From JBKHBQ01 sp046542305 (GTDB lineage: Bacteria; Bacteroidota; Bacteroidia; Bacteroidales; 4484-276), in assembly GCA_046542305.1 (NCBI GenBank), contig JBKHBQ010000130.1:1-11045 (forward strand): a DNA stretch of 11,045 bases, in the 5' to 3' direction. Below, piece by piece: positions 1 through 7,471 of this stretch. The notes beneath the pieces are model-generated. The model did no database searches. It saw only the letters and a program-made list of their open reading frames with translations, and was not told the origin of the DNA. The position numbers and the translations under genes are program-made. Within the stretch, counting starts at the first letter, position 1. Each line of letters begins with the position of its first letter.

Positions 1-518
1 TCGCGGCTGGCCAGGAAAACCTTCAGGGATTTGTCATCGATTTCCGGCATCGCGGGCATAGGTTCGTCCAATTCCACGCTCTCGAAAAAATCCAGGATCT
101 TATCATATTTATCAGGATAGTCGAAGTTTACATCCGGCAATGCATTTGCAAGGCTGTTAAGAAACCTGCTTTTGCTGGCTTTAATGGTGAGCACCTGTTC
201 GGTGTCGTAGATGGTGCACAGCAATTCGCCCCGGCTAAAACCCTGTCCTTTCTTCAGGGGCACATTTCCGGGAAGTATTTCCCCCTGCACCTCCGAAATA
301 ATCTCCACTACCCTGCCTGAGGCAAGCCTGCCCGGCACTTCTATAGCTGTTTCCACGTCGCCATACTGCACAAGGCGTGTTTCAACCAGGCGCTTTTGCT
401 TTTTCACAGTGGCCCGGGGCGGTTCCGGTTTCAAGGATATCAAAATCTGCATAGCCGCAAACCCGCCGCCAATGATCACCAAAATCATTATCCAGGTTAA
501 TACTTTCCTGTATTTCAT
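1..518 (-). CDS. Periplasmic adaptor subunit of an efflux transporter (HlyD/RND membrane fusion protein), N-terminal 172 residues
   Basis: The frame opens with ATG at 516-518 on the minus strand and stays open to the left edge, so only the first 172 residues are present. Residues about 7-28 form one hydrophobic segment (inner-membrane anchor or uncleaved signal). Residues about 68-104 look like the first half of a biotinyl/lipoyl-like domain (EVQGEI, then KKGQ and GELL), the hallmark of membrane fusion proteins that bridge an inner-membrane pump to a TolC-like outer-membrane channel. From about residue 107 the helical hairpin should begin; the run LPDVNFDYPDKYDK is of a type I associate with Bacteroidota RND adaptors. 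The pump and outer-membrane channel are expected beyond the left edge. It lies downstream of the FtsX-type permease on the same strand, but a hairpin terminator and 226 bases separate them, so it probably has its own transcript. A MacA-like partnership with that permease remains possible. Confidence 0.8.
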   Translation of the reverse strand, partial: MKYRKVLTWIMILVIIGGGFAAMQILISLKPEPPRATVKKQKRLVETRLVQYGDVETAIEVPGRLASGRVVEIISEVQGEILPGNVPLKKGQGFSRGELLCTIYDTEQVLTIKASKSRFLNSLANALPDVNFDYPDKYDKILDFFESVELDEPMPAMPEIDDKSLKVFLASR

Positions 519-577
519 GTAAAAGATGCTTTTAAATTTTTCAGGATAAACAATGGATGAATCGTTATGTTTAACTT

Positions 578-592
578 CCCCCGGACAGGGGG
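578..592 (-). other. Short G/C hairpin in the adaptor leader
   Basis: Five C bases, a five-base loop and five G bases form a small perfect hairpin about 60 bases before the adaptor start codon, in otherwise AT-rich sequence. If the -7-like box at 597-604 is real, this hairpin would sit at the very 5' end of the adaptor mRNA, where it could stabilise the transcript. This is inference from position only. Confidence 0.35.
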
Positions 593-596
593 TGAA

Positions 597-604
597 CAAA
601 AATA
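597..604 (-). promoter_or_regulatory. Candidate -7 box of the adaptor gene promoter
   Basis: On the minus strand this reads TATTTTTG, which matches the Bacteroidota -7 consensus TAnnTTTG. It lies 78 bases upstream of the adaptor ATG and downstream of the terminator that closes the permease operon. I see no clean TTG at the usual -33 distance (TTCG is nearest), so the call is tentative. Confidence 0.35.
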
Positions 605-688
605 ACGCTTTACCTTGAACGAAGGTATGCTTAAAAGTTTTTTAATGATAAATGACGGGTGAGCGCCTGATTGTTGTACCTAAAATAC

Positions 689-727
689 AACACAACCGCA
701 TCTGAATGAACCAGGTGCGGTTGTGTT
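689..727 (-). terminator. Intrinsic terminator after the ABC permease
   Basis: A perfect 12-base-pair stem (689-700 with 716-727) encloses a 15-base loop, starting 17 bases after the permease stop codon. On the minus strand the right-hand arm is followed by a T-rich stretch ending in TATTTTA, as expected for factor-independent termination, although the T tract is interrupted. It separates the ATPase-permease unit from the adaptor gene. Confidence 0.7.
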
Positions 728-744
728 TTACAATTTCAAACAGC

Positions 745-3171
745 TTATTCATATTTGATGGCATCCACCGGATTTCCGGTGCCTGCTTTCAGGATATGTA
801 AGCTTACGGTGATGCTGCTGAGAAGGATGGCAAGCATGCCCGACAAAATAATGGTTGTCGCCGAAATATTGATGTGATATACAAAACTTCGATCAAGCCA
901 TATTTCGAGCTGCCACCAGGCAACAGGAATGGCAATTACAAAGGCAATGAAGATAAGGATGATGAACTCGCGGTACAACAAACCGAGGATACTGCCCAGG
1001 GAAGCTCCCATTACTTTACGTATGCCAATCTCTTTGGTTTTTTGTTCGGCAACGAAAGAGGATAAACCCAACAACCCGAGCAAGGCAATAAAGATGGTAA
1101 GGATGGTGGCAATGGTAAATATCACGCCCAGCTTTTGCTCCGATTCGTACATCTCGCTCCAGGTATCATCGAGCATCCTGAAATCGAAGGGCCGTTTGGC
1201 GCCATACCCGTTCCATTTGTCCTCGATGTACTGGATGGTGCTGCCAAAATTCTCATCGTTAACATGAAGCGTTAGATAGAATTTGTTGAAATCTGCAAGA
1301 AACATCATGATGGGTTCCACCTTATTGTGCAGCGAATTGAAATGAAAATCCTTAGTAACGCCGATCACCTTGAGCATCCTGCCGGTATTCCCGTCGAGGT
1401 CGAAACCCCAGTTGATCTTTTTCCCGATGGGATTGTCGGTCCAGCCATATTCTTTCACGGTGGCTTCATTTACAATCACAGCCTCTTCGGCATCGGTTCC
1501 CATATTGCGGTCGAAGTTCCGGCCCTGGATCAGTTCGATGCCATAGGTGTCGAGGTAGTCGTAATCCACTACCGTAATCAGCATGGCATCGTCCACCATT
1601 GCGGTATCCTTTTCCATACGCACAACCTGAATCCAGCCGTTATTTCCCGGTATCCCCGTTGAATTGGTTGCTGAAAGAATGTTTGAATTTTTCAGCAGTT
1701 CTTTTTTGAGCGAGTTGGCCCGGTTGCGGAAAGCTGTATCCTGAAGCTCAAGAATCACCATATTCTCTTTGCGAAAGCCCATGTCTTTGCTTCTGAGGAA
1801 ACTCAACTGGTTCGACACCACCAGCGTGCCAATGATCATCACAATGGCAATAGCAAACTGAAGTACCACAAGCACCTTTCGCAAGGCGCCGCCATTTTTG
1901 CCTTTGCTGCCCCCGCTGCCTTTTAAAACGGTAACCGGTGCAAACGAAGAAAGATAAAACGCAGGATAACTTCCGGATAACAGGCCAATAAGGATGGTAG
2001 TGCCAAGTATCGTTAAGAGCAATCCGGGATTGGAAAACAAGTCGAAAGGAAGGTTTTTTCCGGCGAGCTGATTGAAATCGGGCAAAAGCAGGTACACCAA
2101 AAAAACAGCGATGATCAGGCCGATAAGGGAAAGCATCAGCGACTCGCTTAAAAACTGACCGATCAATTGCTTGCGAAAAGCCCCTGCCACTTTCCTGATA
2201 CCGACTTCACGTGCCCGTTTAACCGAGCGCGCGGTGGCCATATTCATATAGTTGATGGCTGCAATGAGCAGGATAAAAATGGCTATGGCGCTGAATATGT
2301 ATATGTAAGCCCGGTTTCCCTTAGGCAGGTCTGCAGACAGGTTTTCCGAAAAATGTGTTTGCTCCAGCGGTGTCGACATCAGTTGAAAACTCGAGTTGAT
2401 GGCATCGCCAACGGGCTTCATATATTTATCATAGAACCCCTGGAAATTCGAATGGATATTCTGTATGTCTGAATTTTCCTTAATCAGAAGAAAAGCATAT
2501 ACGCCAATATTCCAAAACCTGCCGGGTTCCATGCTGTTGAAGTTTTCTTCACCGTTGATGGCCGCCATCGTGGTAGCCGAGAGTAGTGCTTCGAAGCGCA
2601 GGTGGCTGTTGAGCGGAAGGTCCTCCACAATACCGGTTACTTGATAGGATCTGCCGTCTCCCGATTCGATAACCTTCCCTATCGGGTTGTCATCACCAAA
2701 GTATTTTTTGGCAATACTTTGGGTAAGCACGATGGAATAGGGTTCGACAAGGCAGGAGGCCGGATCGCCCATCAGTACCTTATGCGTGAAGATTTCGAAG
2801 ACCGTTGAATCGGCGAAATAAAAATCCGATTCATAAAATTCGCGATCTCCGTACCTGAAATGGGTATTCCCCAAATCGTTAAACCGGCAAAAACTCTCCA
2901 CCTCCGGAAACTCCAGCTTGAGCGCCGGAGCCATTGGCACGGGAACAACAGCAAATTTGTCGTGCTTACCGGAGATATTGAAATCAGATTCGATGCGGTA
3001 AATGCGGTCGGCTTTTTCGTGGTATTTATCAAAAGTCGCTTCGCTTCTTACGAAGAGAAATATAAAGATAAACGCCGCCAGGCCGATAGCCAGTCCCAGG
3101 ATGTTCAGGATCGCATAAAACTTGTTTTTCAGAATATTTCGTAAGGCACTTTTTAAATAACTGCTGAACAT
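745..3171 (-). CDS. ABC transporter permease, MacB/FtsX type with two periplasmic core domains (808 aa)
   Basis: This is the membrane subunit of a type VII ABC (mechanotransmission) system working with the ATPase encoded just upstream. It is an internally duplicated Bacteroidota-type FtsX permease: helix 1 at about 20-42, periplasmic core domain about 43-285, helices 2-4 at about 288-309, 342-364 and 384-406, helix 5 at about 433-454, a second periplasmic domain about 455-680, and helices 6-8 at about 682-704, 733-755 and 770-792. The cytoplasmic coupling motif appears in both halves, as REVGIRKVAGA (321-331) and KEIGIRKVMGAS (713-724). About 800 residues is normal for this group. Such permeases couple cytoplasmic ATP hydrolysis to periplasmic movements, for export of peptides or small molecules, lipoprotein handling, or stress sensing; the substrate cannot be read from sequence. 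The ATG follows the ATPase stop by 17 bases, so the two are almost certainly co-translated from one mRNA. No frameshift or truncation is seen. Confidence 0.9.
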   Translation of the reverse strand: MFSSYLKSALRNILKNKFYAILNILGLAIGLAAFIFIFLFVRSEATFDKYHEKADRIYRIESDFNISGKHDKFAVVPVPMAPALKLEFPEVESFCRFNDLGNTHFRYGDREFYESDFYFADSTVFEIFTHKVLMGDPASCLVEPYSIVLTQSIAKKYFGDDNPIGKVIESGDGRSYQVTGIVEDLPLNSHLRFEALLSATTMAAINGEENFNSMEPGRFWNIGVYAFLLIKENSDIQNIHSNFQGFYDKYMKPVGDAINSSFQLMSTPLEQTHFSENLSADLPKGNRAYIYIFSAIAIFILLIAAINYMNMATARSVKRAREVGIRKVAGAFRKQLIGQFLSESLMLSLIGLIIAVFLVYLLLPDFNQLAGKNLPFDLFSNPGLLLTILGTTILIGLLSGSYPAFYLSSFAPVTVLKGSGGSKGKNGGALRKVLVVLQFAIAIVMIIGTLVVSNQLSFLRSKDMGFRKENMVILELQDTAFRNRANSLKKELLKNSNILSATNSTGIPGNNGWIQVVRMEKDTAMVDDAMLITVVDYDYLDTYGIELIQGRNFDRNMGTDAEEAVIVNEATVKEYGWTDNPIGKKINWGFDLDGNTGRMLKVIGVTKDFHFNSLHNKVEPIMMFLADFNKFYLTLHVNDENFGSTIQYIEDKWNGYGAKRPFDFRMLDDTWSEMYESEQKLGVIFTIATILTIFIALLGLLGLSSFVAEQKTKEIGIRKVMGASLGSILGLLYREFIILIFIAFVIAIPVAWWQLEIWLDRSFVYHINISATTIILSGMLAILLSSITVSLHILKAGTGNPVDAIKYE

Positions 3172-3188
3172 AAAGTTTATGCTAAAGG

Positions 3189-3878
3189 TTACAGTGCAAA
3201 CTGTTCTTTGATATTTTCGGTCACTACCTGACCGTCGAACAGGCGCACAATGCGATGACTGTATTCGGCATCGCGCTGGGAGTGGGTAACCATGATAATG
3301 GTGGTACCGTTTTTATTGAGTTGCTCGAGCAGGTTCATCACTTCTTCGCCGTGTGCCGAGTCGAGGTTACCGGTAGGCTCATCCGCAAGGATCAGCTTGG
3401 GATTGGCTACCACGGCACGAGCCACAGCCACCCTTTGCTGCTGGCCACCGGATAGCTGCAACGGGAAATGTTTTTTACGGTGAATGATCTGCATCTGTTC
3501 CAGGGCTGCCTCTACCTTTTCCTTGCGCTCGCTGGCTTTGTAGCCAAGATAGATCAGCGGAAGTTCCACATTTTCGAACACGTTCAGTTCGTCGATCAGG
3601 TTGAAGTTCTGAAACACGAAGCCGATGTTATGCTTTCTGAGCGAAGCACGCTGTTTTTCCGAATAGCTCGAAACTTCCTGGTTGAGGAAAAAATAATCAC
3701 CGTCCGATGGGTTGTCGAGCAGGCCAAGAATATTAAGCAAGGTAGATTTGCCACATCCCGATGGACCCATTACGGCGACGAATTCACCTTCTTTTACTTC
3801 AAAAGAAACCTTGTTCAGTGCTGTTGTTTCCACTTCGTCCGTGCGGAAAATTTTGGTGAGATTTGCTGTTTTGATCAT
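3189..3878 (-). CDS. ABC transporter ATP-binding protein, LolD/MacB class (229 aa)
   Basis: This is the cytoplasmic ATPase that powers the adjacent FtsX-type permease. All nucleotide-binding elements are intact: Walker A GPSGCGKST (38-46), Q-loop Gln90 in FVFQNF, ABC signature LSGGQQQR (142-149), Walker B LILADEPTGNLD (162-173) with catalytic Glu167, and H-loop His199. The length and the LADEPTGNLD segment are typical of the LolD/MacB/FtsE group. The gene is 17 bases upstream of the permease and 53 bases downstream of the TfoX-like gene on the same strand. I see no clear TAnnTTTG promoter in that 53-base gap, so it may be read through from the TfoX-like gene, though this is uncertain. The naming as LolD or MacB is by class only: no LolC/E pair or fused MacB arrangement is present. 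Confidence 0.92.
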   Translation of the reverse strand: MIKTANLTKIFRTDEVETTALNKVSFEVKEGEFVAVMGPSGCGKSTLLNILGLLDNPSDGDYFFLNQEVSSYSEKQRASLRKHNIGFVFQNFNLIDELNVFENVELPLIYLGYKASERKEKVEAALEQMQIIHRKKHFPLQLSGGQQQRVAVARAVVANPKLILADEPTGNLDSAHGEEVMNLLEQLNKNGTTIIMVTHSQRDAEYSHRIVRLFDGQVVTENIKEQFAL

Positions 3879-3931
3879 GTTATCACAGTTTTTAATGAAT
3901 TAGACGTATCTGTTGGAAAATTGTTACGATT

Positions 3932-4189
3932 TTACTGATTAAAAATTTCCATAAATCTTTTCAACTCTGTTCTGGTGCCTTCATCGAGTTCTTCCTTTAT
4001 CTTTCCCTGAACTGCTCCCTCAATCGACAGCAGCATGTTGTAACAGGCACCCGAATCCATCGTTTTTATCTTTACAAATACATTTCTGCTTCCCTTCTCA
4101 CGAAGTTTGTCCGGGCTGTCGATCCCGACCGCCAGCAGTTTTTCTTCCAGTTCCCTGCTGATATTCGGTAAATGCATCAGTTTGCCCAT
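3932..4189 (-). CDS. TfoX C-terminal domain protein, stand-alone (85 aa)
   Basis: The protein consists essentially of one TfoX C-terminal domain: LPNIS (7-11), a helix-hairpin-helix-like stretch with VGIDSPDKL (21-29), and the characteristic MDSGACYNMLLSIEGAVQG (44-62). Full-length TfoX/Sxy, the competence regulator of gamma-proteobacteria, carries an extra N-terminal domain of about 100 residues that is absent here. In Bacteroidota such short versions are usually labelled TfoX/Sxy family DNA transformation protein, but the role is unproven. The fold is thought to resemble helix-hairpin-helix nucleic-acid or protein binding modules. The ATG at 4187-4189 is used; a second in-frame ATG four codons later would also keep the domain. 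It heads the minus-strand gene group and is divergent from the histidine kinase. Link to the transporter genes is by position only. Confidence 0.8.
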   Translation of the reverse strand: MGKLMHLPNISRELEEKLLAVGIDSPDKLREKGSRNVFVKIKTMDSGACYNMLLSIEGAVQGKIKEELDEGTRTELKRFMEIFNQ

Positions 4190-4405
4190 GCAGTTTTTTG
4201 TATTGGTTTTAGATATTTACATTCCAAAAAACGATGATGTACAGCCAGTTCATTTATTATGCCAAAAATCTATATCCATTGATTTTCTGATTTTTACGAA
4301 TACATACACCTCCAAACCACCACAAAGTGTTCGATAATAACTTAGTAGCTGTACGCATTTGAACAAATTTAGTTTTAATTTAAAATAGGCTCTAATTGTA
4401 CAATA

Positions 4406-4422
4406 CAACAGAAAAGCTGTTG
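4406..4422. promoter_or_regulatory. Inverted repeat overlapping the -33 element (possible operator)
   Basis: CAACAG, five bases, then CTGTTG form a perfect six-base dyad. Its right arm contains the TTG that serves as -33 element of the signalling operon promoter, so a dimeric regulator bound here would block or assist RNA polymerase. A second, eight-base palindrome, CACCGGTG, lies at 4459-4466 near the expected transcription start. No binding protein can be named. Confidence 0.35.
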
Positions 4423-4448
4423 AAAATTCATTTTAATTTATAACTTTG
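4420..4448 (+). promoter_or_regulatory. Bacteroidota-type sigma promoter of the signalling operon
   Basis: TTG at 4420-4422 and a perfect TAnnTTTG box, TAACTTTG at 4441-4448, are separated by 18 bases, matching the -33/-7 architecture used by the primary sigma factor of Bacteroidota. Transcription would begin near 4454, giving a leader of about 75 bases before the ATG at 4530. Confidence 0.7.
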
Positions 4449-4529
4449 TTGCTTACTGCACCGGTGAACTACCATTTCGAGTGAGTTGAATTGAGAGACA
4501 TTTTTAAATATCGAAGGAACGAAAGGACG

Positions 4530-6002
4530 ATGCTCCAGGAAATGGGGCTAAACCGTATTACACTAGCCTTTCCTGACGACAGGGAAAGGATTTTTCTTAA
4601 TAAGTATTTCCATGATTCGCTTTACCAGTTCAGGGTGGCATTTGTACTGGTGATTGCTTTATATGGCATCTTCGGCTTTCTTGATTCGGTTATGGTGCCT
4701 GATTATCAGCGCCTGTTTTTGGTTATCAGGTTTGGGCTTGTCATCCCGATATTATTGATCGTACTCGCGGTATCATTTACCAGGTTTTTCAAAAAAATAT
4801 GGCAAATGCTGCTTTTTGTTTCCTTTATTGTAGCAGGTAGCGGCATAGCGGTAATGACAGTACTGGTACCGGAAAACTATTCGTACTACGCGGGCATGAT
4901 GCTGATCTTTTCTGCGGGATATTTCTTTATCAAACTCAGGTTTTTTCTGGCCACGCTTGCCGGATGGATCACGCTAAGCATTTATAATATAGGTGCAATA
5001 ATTTACTCTACGGCCGAGCCCCAAATCATTCTGAATAATAATTTCTTTTATGTATCGGCCAACCTTATAGGTATGTTCGCGGCGTATTACATCGAATACT
5101 ACGCGCGTCGCGACTTCTATCTGAACCGGGAACTCGACAAACAAAAAATGCAGGTGGAGGAGGCCAACCGCAGCCTCGACCGTAAGGTAAAGGAACGCAC
5201 CAAGGAGCTGAAGGAAAGCAACATTCAACTTATTACAGCCAAAGAACGCGCGGAGCAGTCCGACAAACTCAAATCGGCATTTCTGGCTAATATGAGCCAT
5301 GAGATCAGAACTCCCATGAACGGGATCATCGGTTTTGCCAACCTGCTGCTGGAAGCCGAGGATGATGAGGAACTGAAGGAATACGTGGATGTGATCAACG
5401 AAAACGGCAGGCACCTGCTTTCGCTGATCAATGACATTGTGGATATTTCAAAAGTTGAAGCCGGAATGATGGAGCTGAAAGGTGAAGAATTCGCGGTAAG
5501 CGACCTGGTAGATGAAATCCTGCGCTTTTTTAAATCCGATCACAACGTGATAAACAAAGGATTAAATCTGAGCAAAAAATGCGACCTGAATAACCGCGAT
5601 AGCCGCATTATGTCGGACCGCACCCGGTTGAAGCAGGTATTGATGAACCTGATGAGCAATGCCTGCAAGTATACCCTGGAAGGAGACGTGGAGCTCGGAT
5701 GCGAGAGCAGACTACACGACATTCTTTTCTATGTTCGCGATACCGGTGTGGGTATCGACGCGGAACAGCAAGAGCATGTGTTCGAGCGTTTCATGCAGGT
5801 CACTACCGACCATACTCCCAGACAGGAAGGAACGGGTTTGGGACTGGCCATTTCCAAGGCATTTGTAAATTTATTCGGGGGCGAGATATGGCTTGAAAGC
5901 GAACCGGGGAAGGGTTCGGTGTTTTACTTTAACCTGCCGATGAACCACCGGCCAAACATTAGTCATGTAATAAAAGAGGAAAAAGATAATCATGGAATAT
6001 AA
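4530..6002 (+). CDS. Membrane sensor histidine kinase with six-helix N-terminal domain (490 aa)
   Basis: The N-terminal region (about 34-192) holds six predicted membrane helices with very short loops, so the stimulus is probably sensed in or near the membrane. It resembles MASE-like integral-membrane domains and has no periplasmic sensor domain. A coiled coil (about 200-248) leads to the HisKA domain with SHEIRTPMNG and phospho-acceptor His257, followed by the HATPase: N box NLMSNACKYT (373-382), G1 DTGVGID (404-410), F box FERF (418-421) and G2 GTGLGL (434-439). All catalytic elements are intact. It lacks its own receiver; one is encoded immediately downstream, overlapping its last 11 bases. 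A TTG at 4491 would add 13 residues, but the ATG at 4530 is preferred because it follows purine-rich GAAGGAACGAAAGGA and leaves the family-typical N-terminus. It is the first gene of the operon. Context suggests it as input to the following receivers; the ligand is unknown. Confidence 0.9.
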   Translation: MLQEMGLNRITLAFPDDRERIFLNKYFHDSLYQFRVAFVLVIALYGIFGFLDSVMVPDYQRLFLVIRFGLVIPILLIVLAVSFTRFFKKIWQMLLFVSFIVAGSGIAVMTVLVPENYSYYAGMMLIFSAGYFFIKLRFFLATLAGWITLSIYNIGAIIYSTAEPQIILNNNFFYVSANLIGMFAAYYIEYYARRDFYLNRELDKQKMQVEEANRSLDRKVKERTKELKESNIQLITAKERAEQSDKLKSAFLANMSHEIRTPMNGIIGFANLLLEAEDDEELKEYVDVINENGRHLLSLINDIVDISKVEAGMMELKGEEFAVSDLVDEILRFFKSDHNVINKGLNLSKKCDLNNRDSRIMSDRTRLKQVLMNLMSNACKYTLEGDVELGCESRLHDILFYVRDTGVGIDAEQQEHVFERFMQVTTDHTPRQEGTGLGLAISKAFVNLFGGEIWLESEPGKGSVFYFNLPMNHRPNISHVIKEEKDNHGI

Positions 6003-6372
6003 CTGGAAAGATAAGCTGATACTGGTGGCAGAAGATGTGCCTACCAACTTTCTGCTGGTGAAGAAGTCGCTGCGCAAAACCGGTGTAAATCTGATCTGGG
6101 CAAAAAACGGACAGGAAGCCGTGGATGAAATCAGCCGGCAGGACCAACATATCGACCTGGTGCTGATGGACATCCGCATGCCCATTATGAACGGGCTGGA
6201 AGCTACCAAGAAAATCAAGGAAATGTATCCCGAACTGCCGGTAATTGCCCAAACCGCCTATGCCATGGACGGCGACCGCGAACACAGCCTCGACGCCGGA
6301 TGCGACGACTACATTTCCAAACCTATTAACCTCAAAGAGTTCATTGAACTCATTGCTAAATATATCGGATAA
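5992..6372 (+). CDS. Single-domain response regulator (receiver only, 126 aa)
   Basis: The protein is one CheY-like receiver domain without output domain. Acidic residues Glu14 and Asp15, phospho-acceptor Asp60 in LVLMDIRMP, Thr88 and Lys110 in SKP are all in place, so it should be phosphorylatable. The sequence (AEDVPTNFLLV near the start, IAQTAYAMDGDRE) is the type normally found fused to the C-terminus of hybrid kinases. Here it is detached: its ATG at 5992 overlaps the kinase gene by 11 bases in another frame, preceded by GAGGAAAAAG, which suggests translational coupling and near-equal amounts. Most likely it takes phosphate from His257 of that kinase and passes it on or acts as a sink; no histidine phosphotransferase gene is present in the window. 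Confidence 0.9.
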   Translation: MEYNWKDKLILVAEDVPTNFLLVKKSLRKTGVNLIWAKNGQEAVDEISRQDQHIDLVLMDIRMPIMNGLEATKKIKEMYPELPVIAQTAYAMDGDREHSLDAGCDDYISKPINLKEFIELIAKYIG

Positions 6373-6385
6373 CAACCACCGACTA

Positions 6386-7465
6386 ATGGTGCGCACATTA
6401 ATGGAAAAGAGGTCCAAACATAATATTTCGGTACTTTTCGTTGAAGACAACGATACCATCAGGTTTTTATACAACCGGCTGCTTTCGAAAAAAGTAAGCA
6501 GCTTTTATATTGGCGAAAACGGCCAGCACGGCCTCGAGCTTTACAAACAACACCTTCCCGAGCTGATCATCACCGACATCAGCATGCCCATTATGGACGG
6601 GCTGGAAATGATCAGCCACGTTAAGGAGATCAACCCAGATGTGAAGGTGATCGTTATGTCGGCCTACAGCATTAAGGAATATTTTCTGGAGGCCATCAAC
6701 CTGGGGGTGAACGGATACCTGATCAAGCCGGTGGAGGCTTCCAAGCTTTTCGACCTGATCGATGAACTGGCAGGAAATATCCTGATGAAACGCGAACTGG
6801 AGGAAAAGGAGCAAAAACGACGCATTGCCGAAGAAAACCTTAAACGTTCGCTCACCGAAAAGGATGTACTGCTTAAGGAAGTGCATCACCGGGTGAAGAA
6901 CAACATGCAGATCATTTCGAGCATCCTGAAAATGCAGGAAAGACAGGTGGACGACGAACGGCTAAAAACCGTACTGGGCGAAAGCCAGAACCGCATCCGC
7001 ACCATGGCCCTTATCCATGAAAACCTTTACAGGAACGACAACCTGGCCAATATCCAATTTTTGAATTATGTAAAAAGCCTTGCAGGTAACCTTTCGCGAT
7101 CCTATGCCGACAAGCAGGGCATGATCCGCTTCGAATACGATATGGTGGACGTTTTCCTTCCCCTCGATACCGGAATTCCCTGCGGACTCATCATAAACGA
7201 GCTCATTTCCAATTCGATTAAATACGCTTTTGATGGCCGGGACCAGGGTACCATAGCCATAAAACTCACACGGACAAACGAACATGATAATGAATTTGTT
7301 CTGCAGGTGAGCGACAACGGCAAAGGCATCAGCAAGGATTTCGACATCGAAAACACAAAAAGCCTCGGAATGAAGATCGTGACACGTCTGGTACAGCAAA
7401 TCGACGGCACGTTGAAATACGATTTTGAAAACGGAACAAAATTCATCATAAAATTTAAAATCTAA
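6386..7465 (+). CDS. Soluble hybrid: N-terminal receiver fused to HisKA_2-type histidine kinase (359 aa)
   Basis: A receiver domain (about 14-128; Glu20, Asp21, phospho-acceptor Asp64 in IITDISMP, Lys114 in IKP) is joined through a charged coiled coil (about 134-160) to a HisKA_2 dimerisation domain with HHRVKNNMQ (167-175; likely phospho-acceptor His168) and an HATPase domain with NELISNSIKYAF (271-282), DNGKG (310-314) and a final SLGMKIV segment. There are no membrane helices, so it is cytoplasmic. In such proteins the receiver gates the kinase; here it could convert the signal of the upstream membrane kinase into phosphorylation of the next response regulator. The longest reading begins at 6245, inside the preceding gene in another frame, and is not credible. 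ATG 6386, 13 bases after the previous stop, is chosen; ATG 6401 would shorten it by five residues. Neither has a clear ribosome-binding site. PhcR of Ralstonia has the same receiver-then-kinase order. Confidence 0.88.
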   Translation: MVRTLMEKRSKHNISVLFVEDNDTIRFLYNRLLSKKVSSFYIGENGQHGLELYKQHLPELIITDISMPIMDGLEMISHVKEINPDVKVIVMSAYSIKEYFLEAINLGVNGYLIKPVEASKLFDLIDELAGNILMKRELEEKEQKRRIAEENLKRSLTEKDVLLKEVHHRVKNNMQIISSILKMQERQVDDERLKTVLGESQNRIRTMALIHENLYRNDNLANIQFLNYVKSLAGNLSRSYADKQGMIRFEYDMVDVFLPLDTGIPCGLIINELISNSIKYAFDGRDQGTIAIKLTRTNEHDNEFVLQVSDNGKGISKDFDIENTKSLGMKIVTRLVQQIDGTLKYDFENGTKFIIKFKI

Positions 7466-7471
7466 TCATTT

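Larger units (their letters stand above)
4190..4529. other. Divergent intergenic region between TfoX-like gene and signalling operon
   Basis: This AT-rich stretch contains the signalling operon promoter and leader on its right side (4420-4529). On the minus strand a TAAATTTG sequence (4364-4371) matches the -7 consensus and could serve the TfoX-like gene with a leader of about 175 bases, but it has no TTG at a suitable distance. No conserved small ORF or RNA gene is recognised. Confidence 0.5.

Noticed and set aside
211..522. 103-codon plus-strand reading frame at the left end
   Set aside because: It is antisense to the adaptor gene, whose frame has a membrane anchor and lipoyl-like motif; the plus-strand product shows no recognisable feature.
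4364..4371. TAAATTTG on the minus strand as promoter of the TfoX-like gene
   Set aside because: It matches the -7 consensus, but no TTG lies 17-23 bases upstream and the leader would be about 175 bases, so I mention it without calling a promoter.
4491..4529. TTG start adding 13 residues to the membrane histidine kinase
   Set aside because: TTG is a rare start, has only a weak purine stretch before it, and the ATG at 4530 follows two purine-rich stretches; not fully excluded.
6245..6385. Longer N-terminus for the receiver/HisKA_2 hybrid kinase, starting at 6245
   Set aside because: It would overlap the receiver gene by 128 bases in another frame, and the added residues are low-complexity (Pro, Thr, Ala rich) and unlike any receiver domain; the domain begins right after the ATG at 6386.
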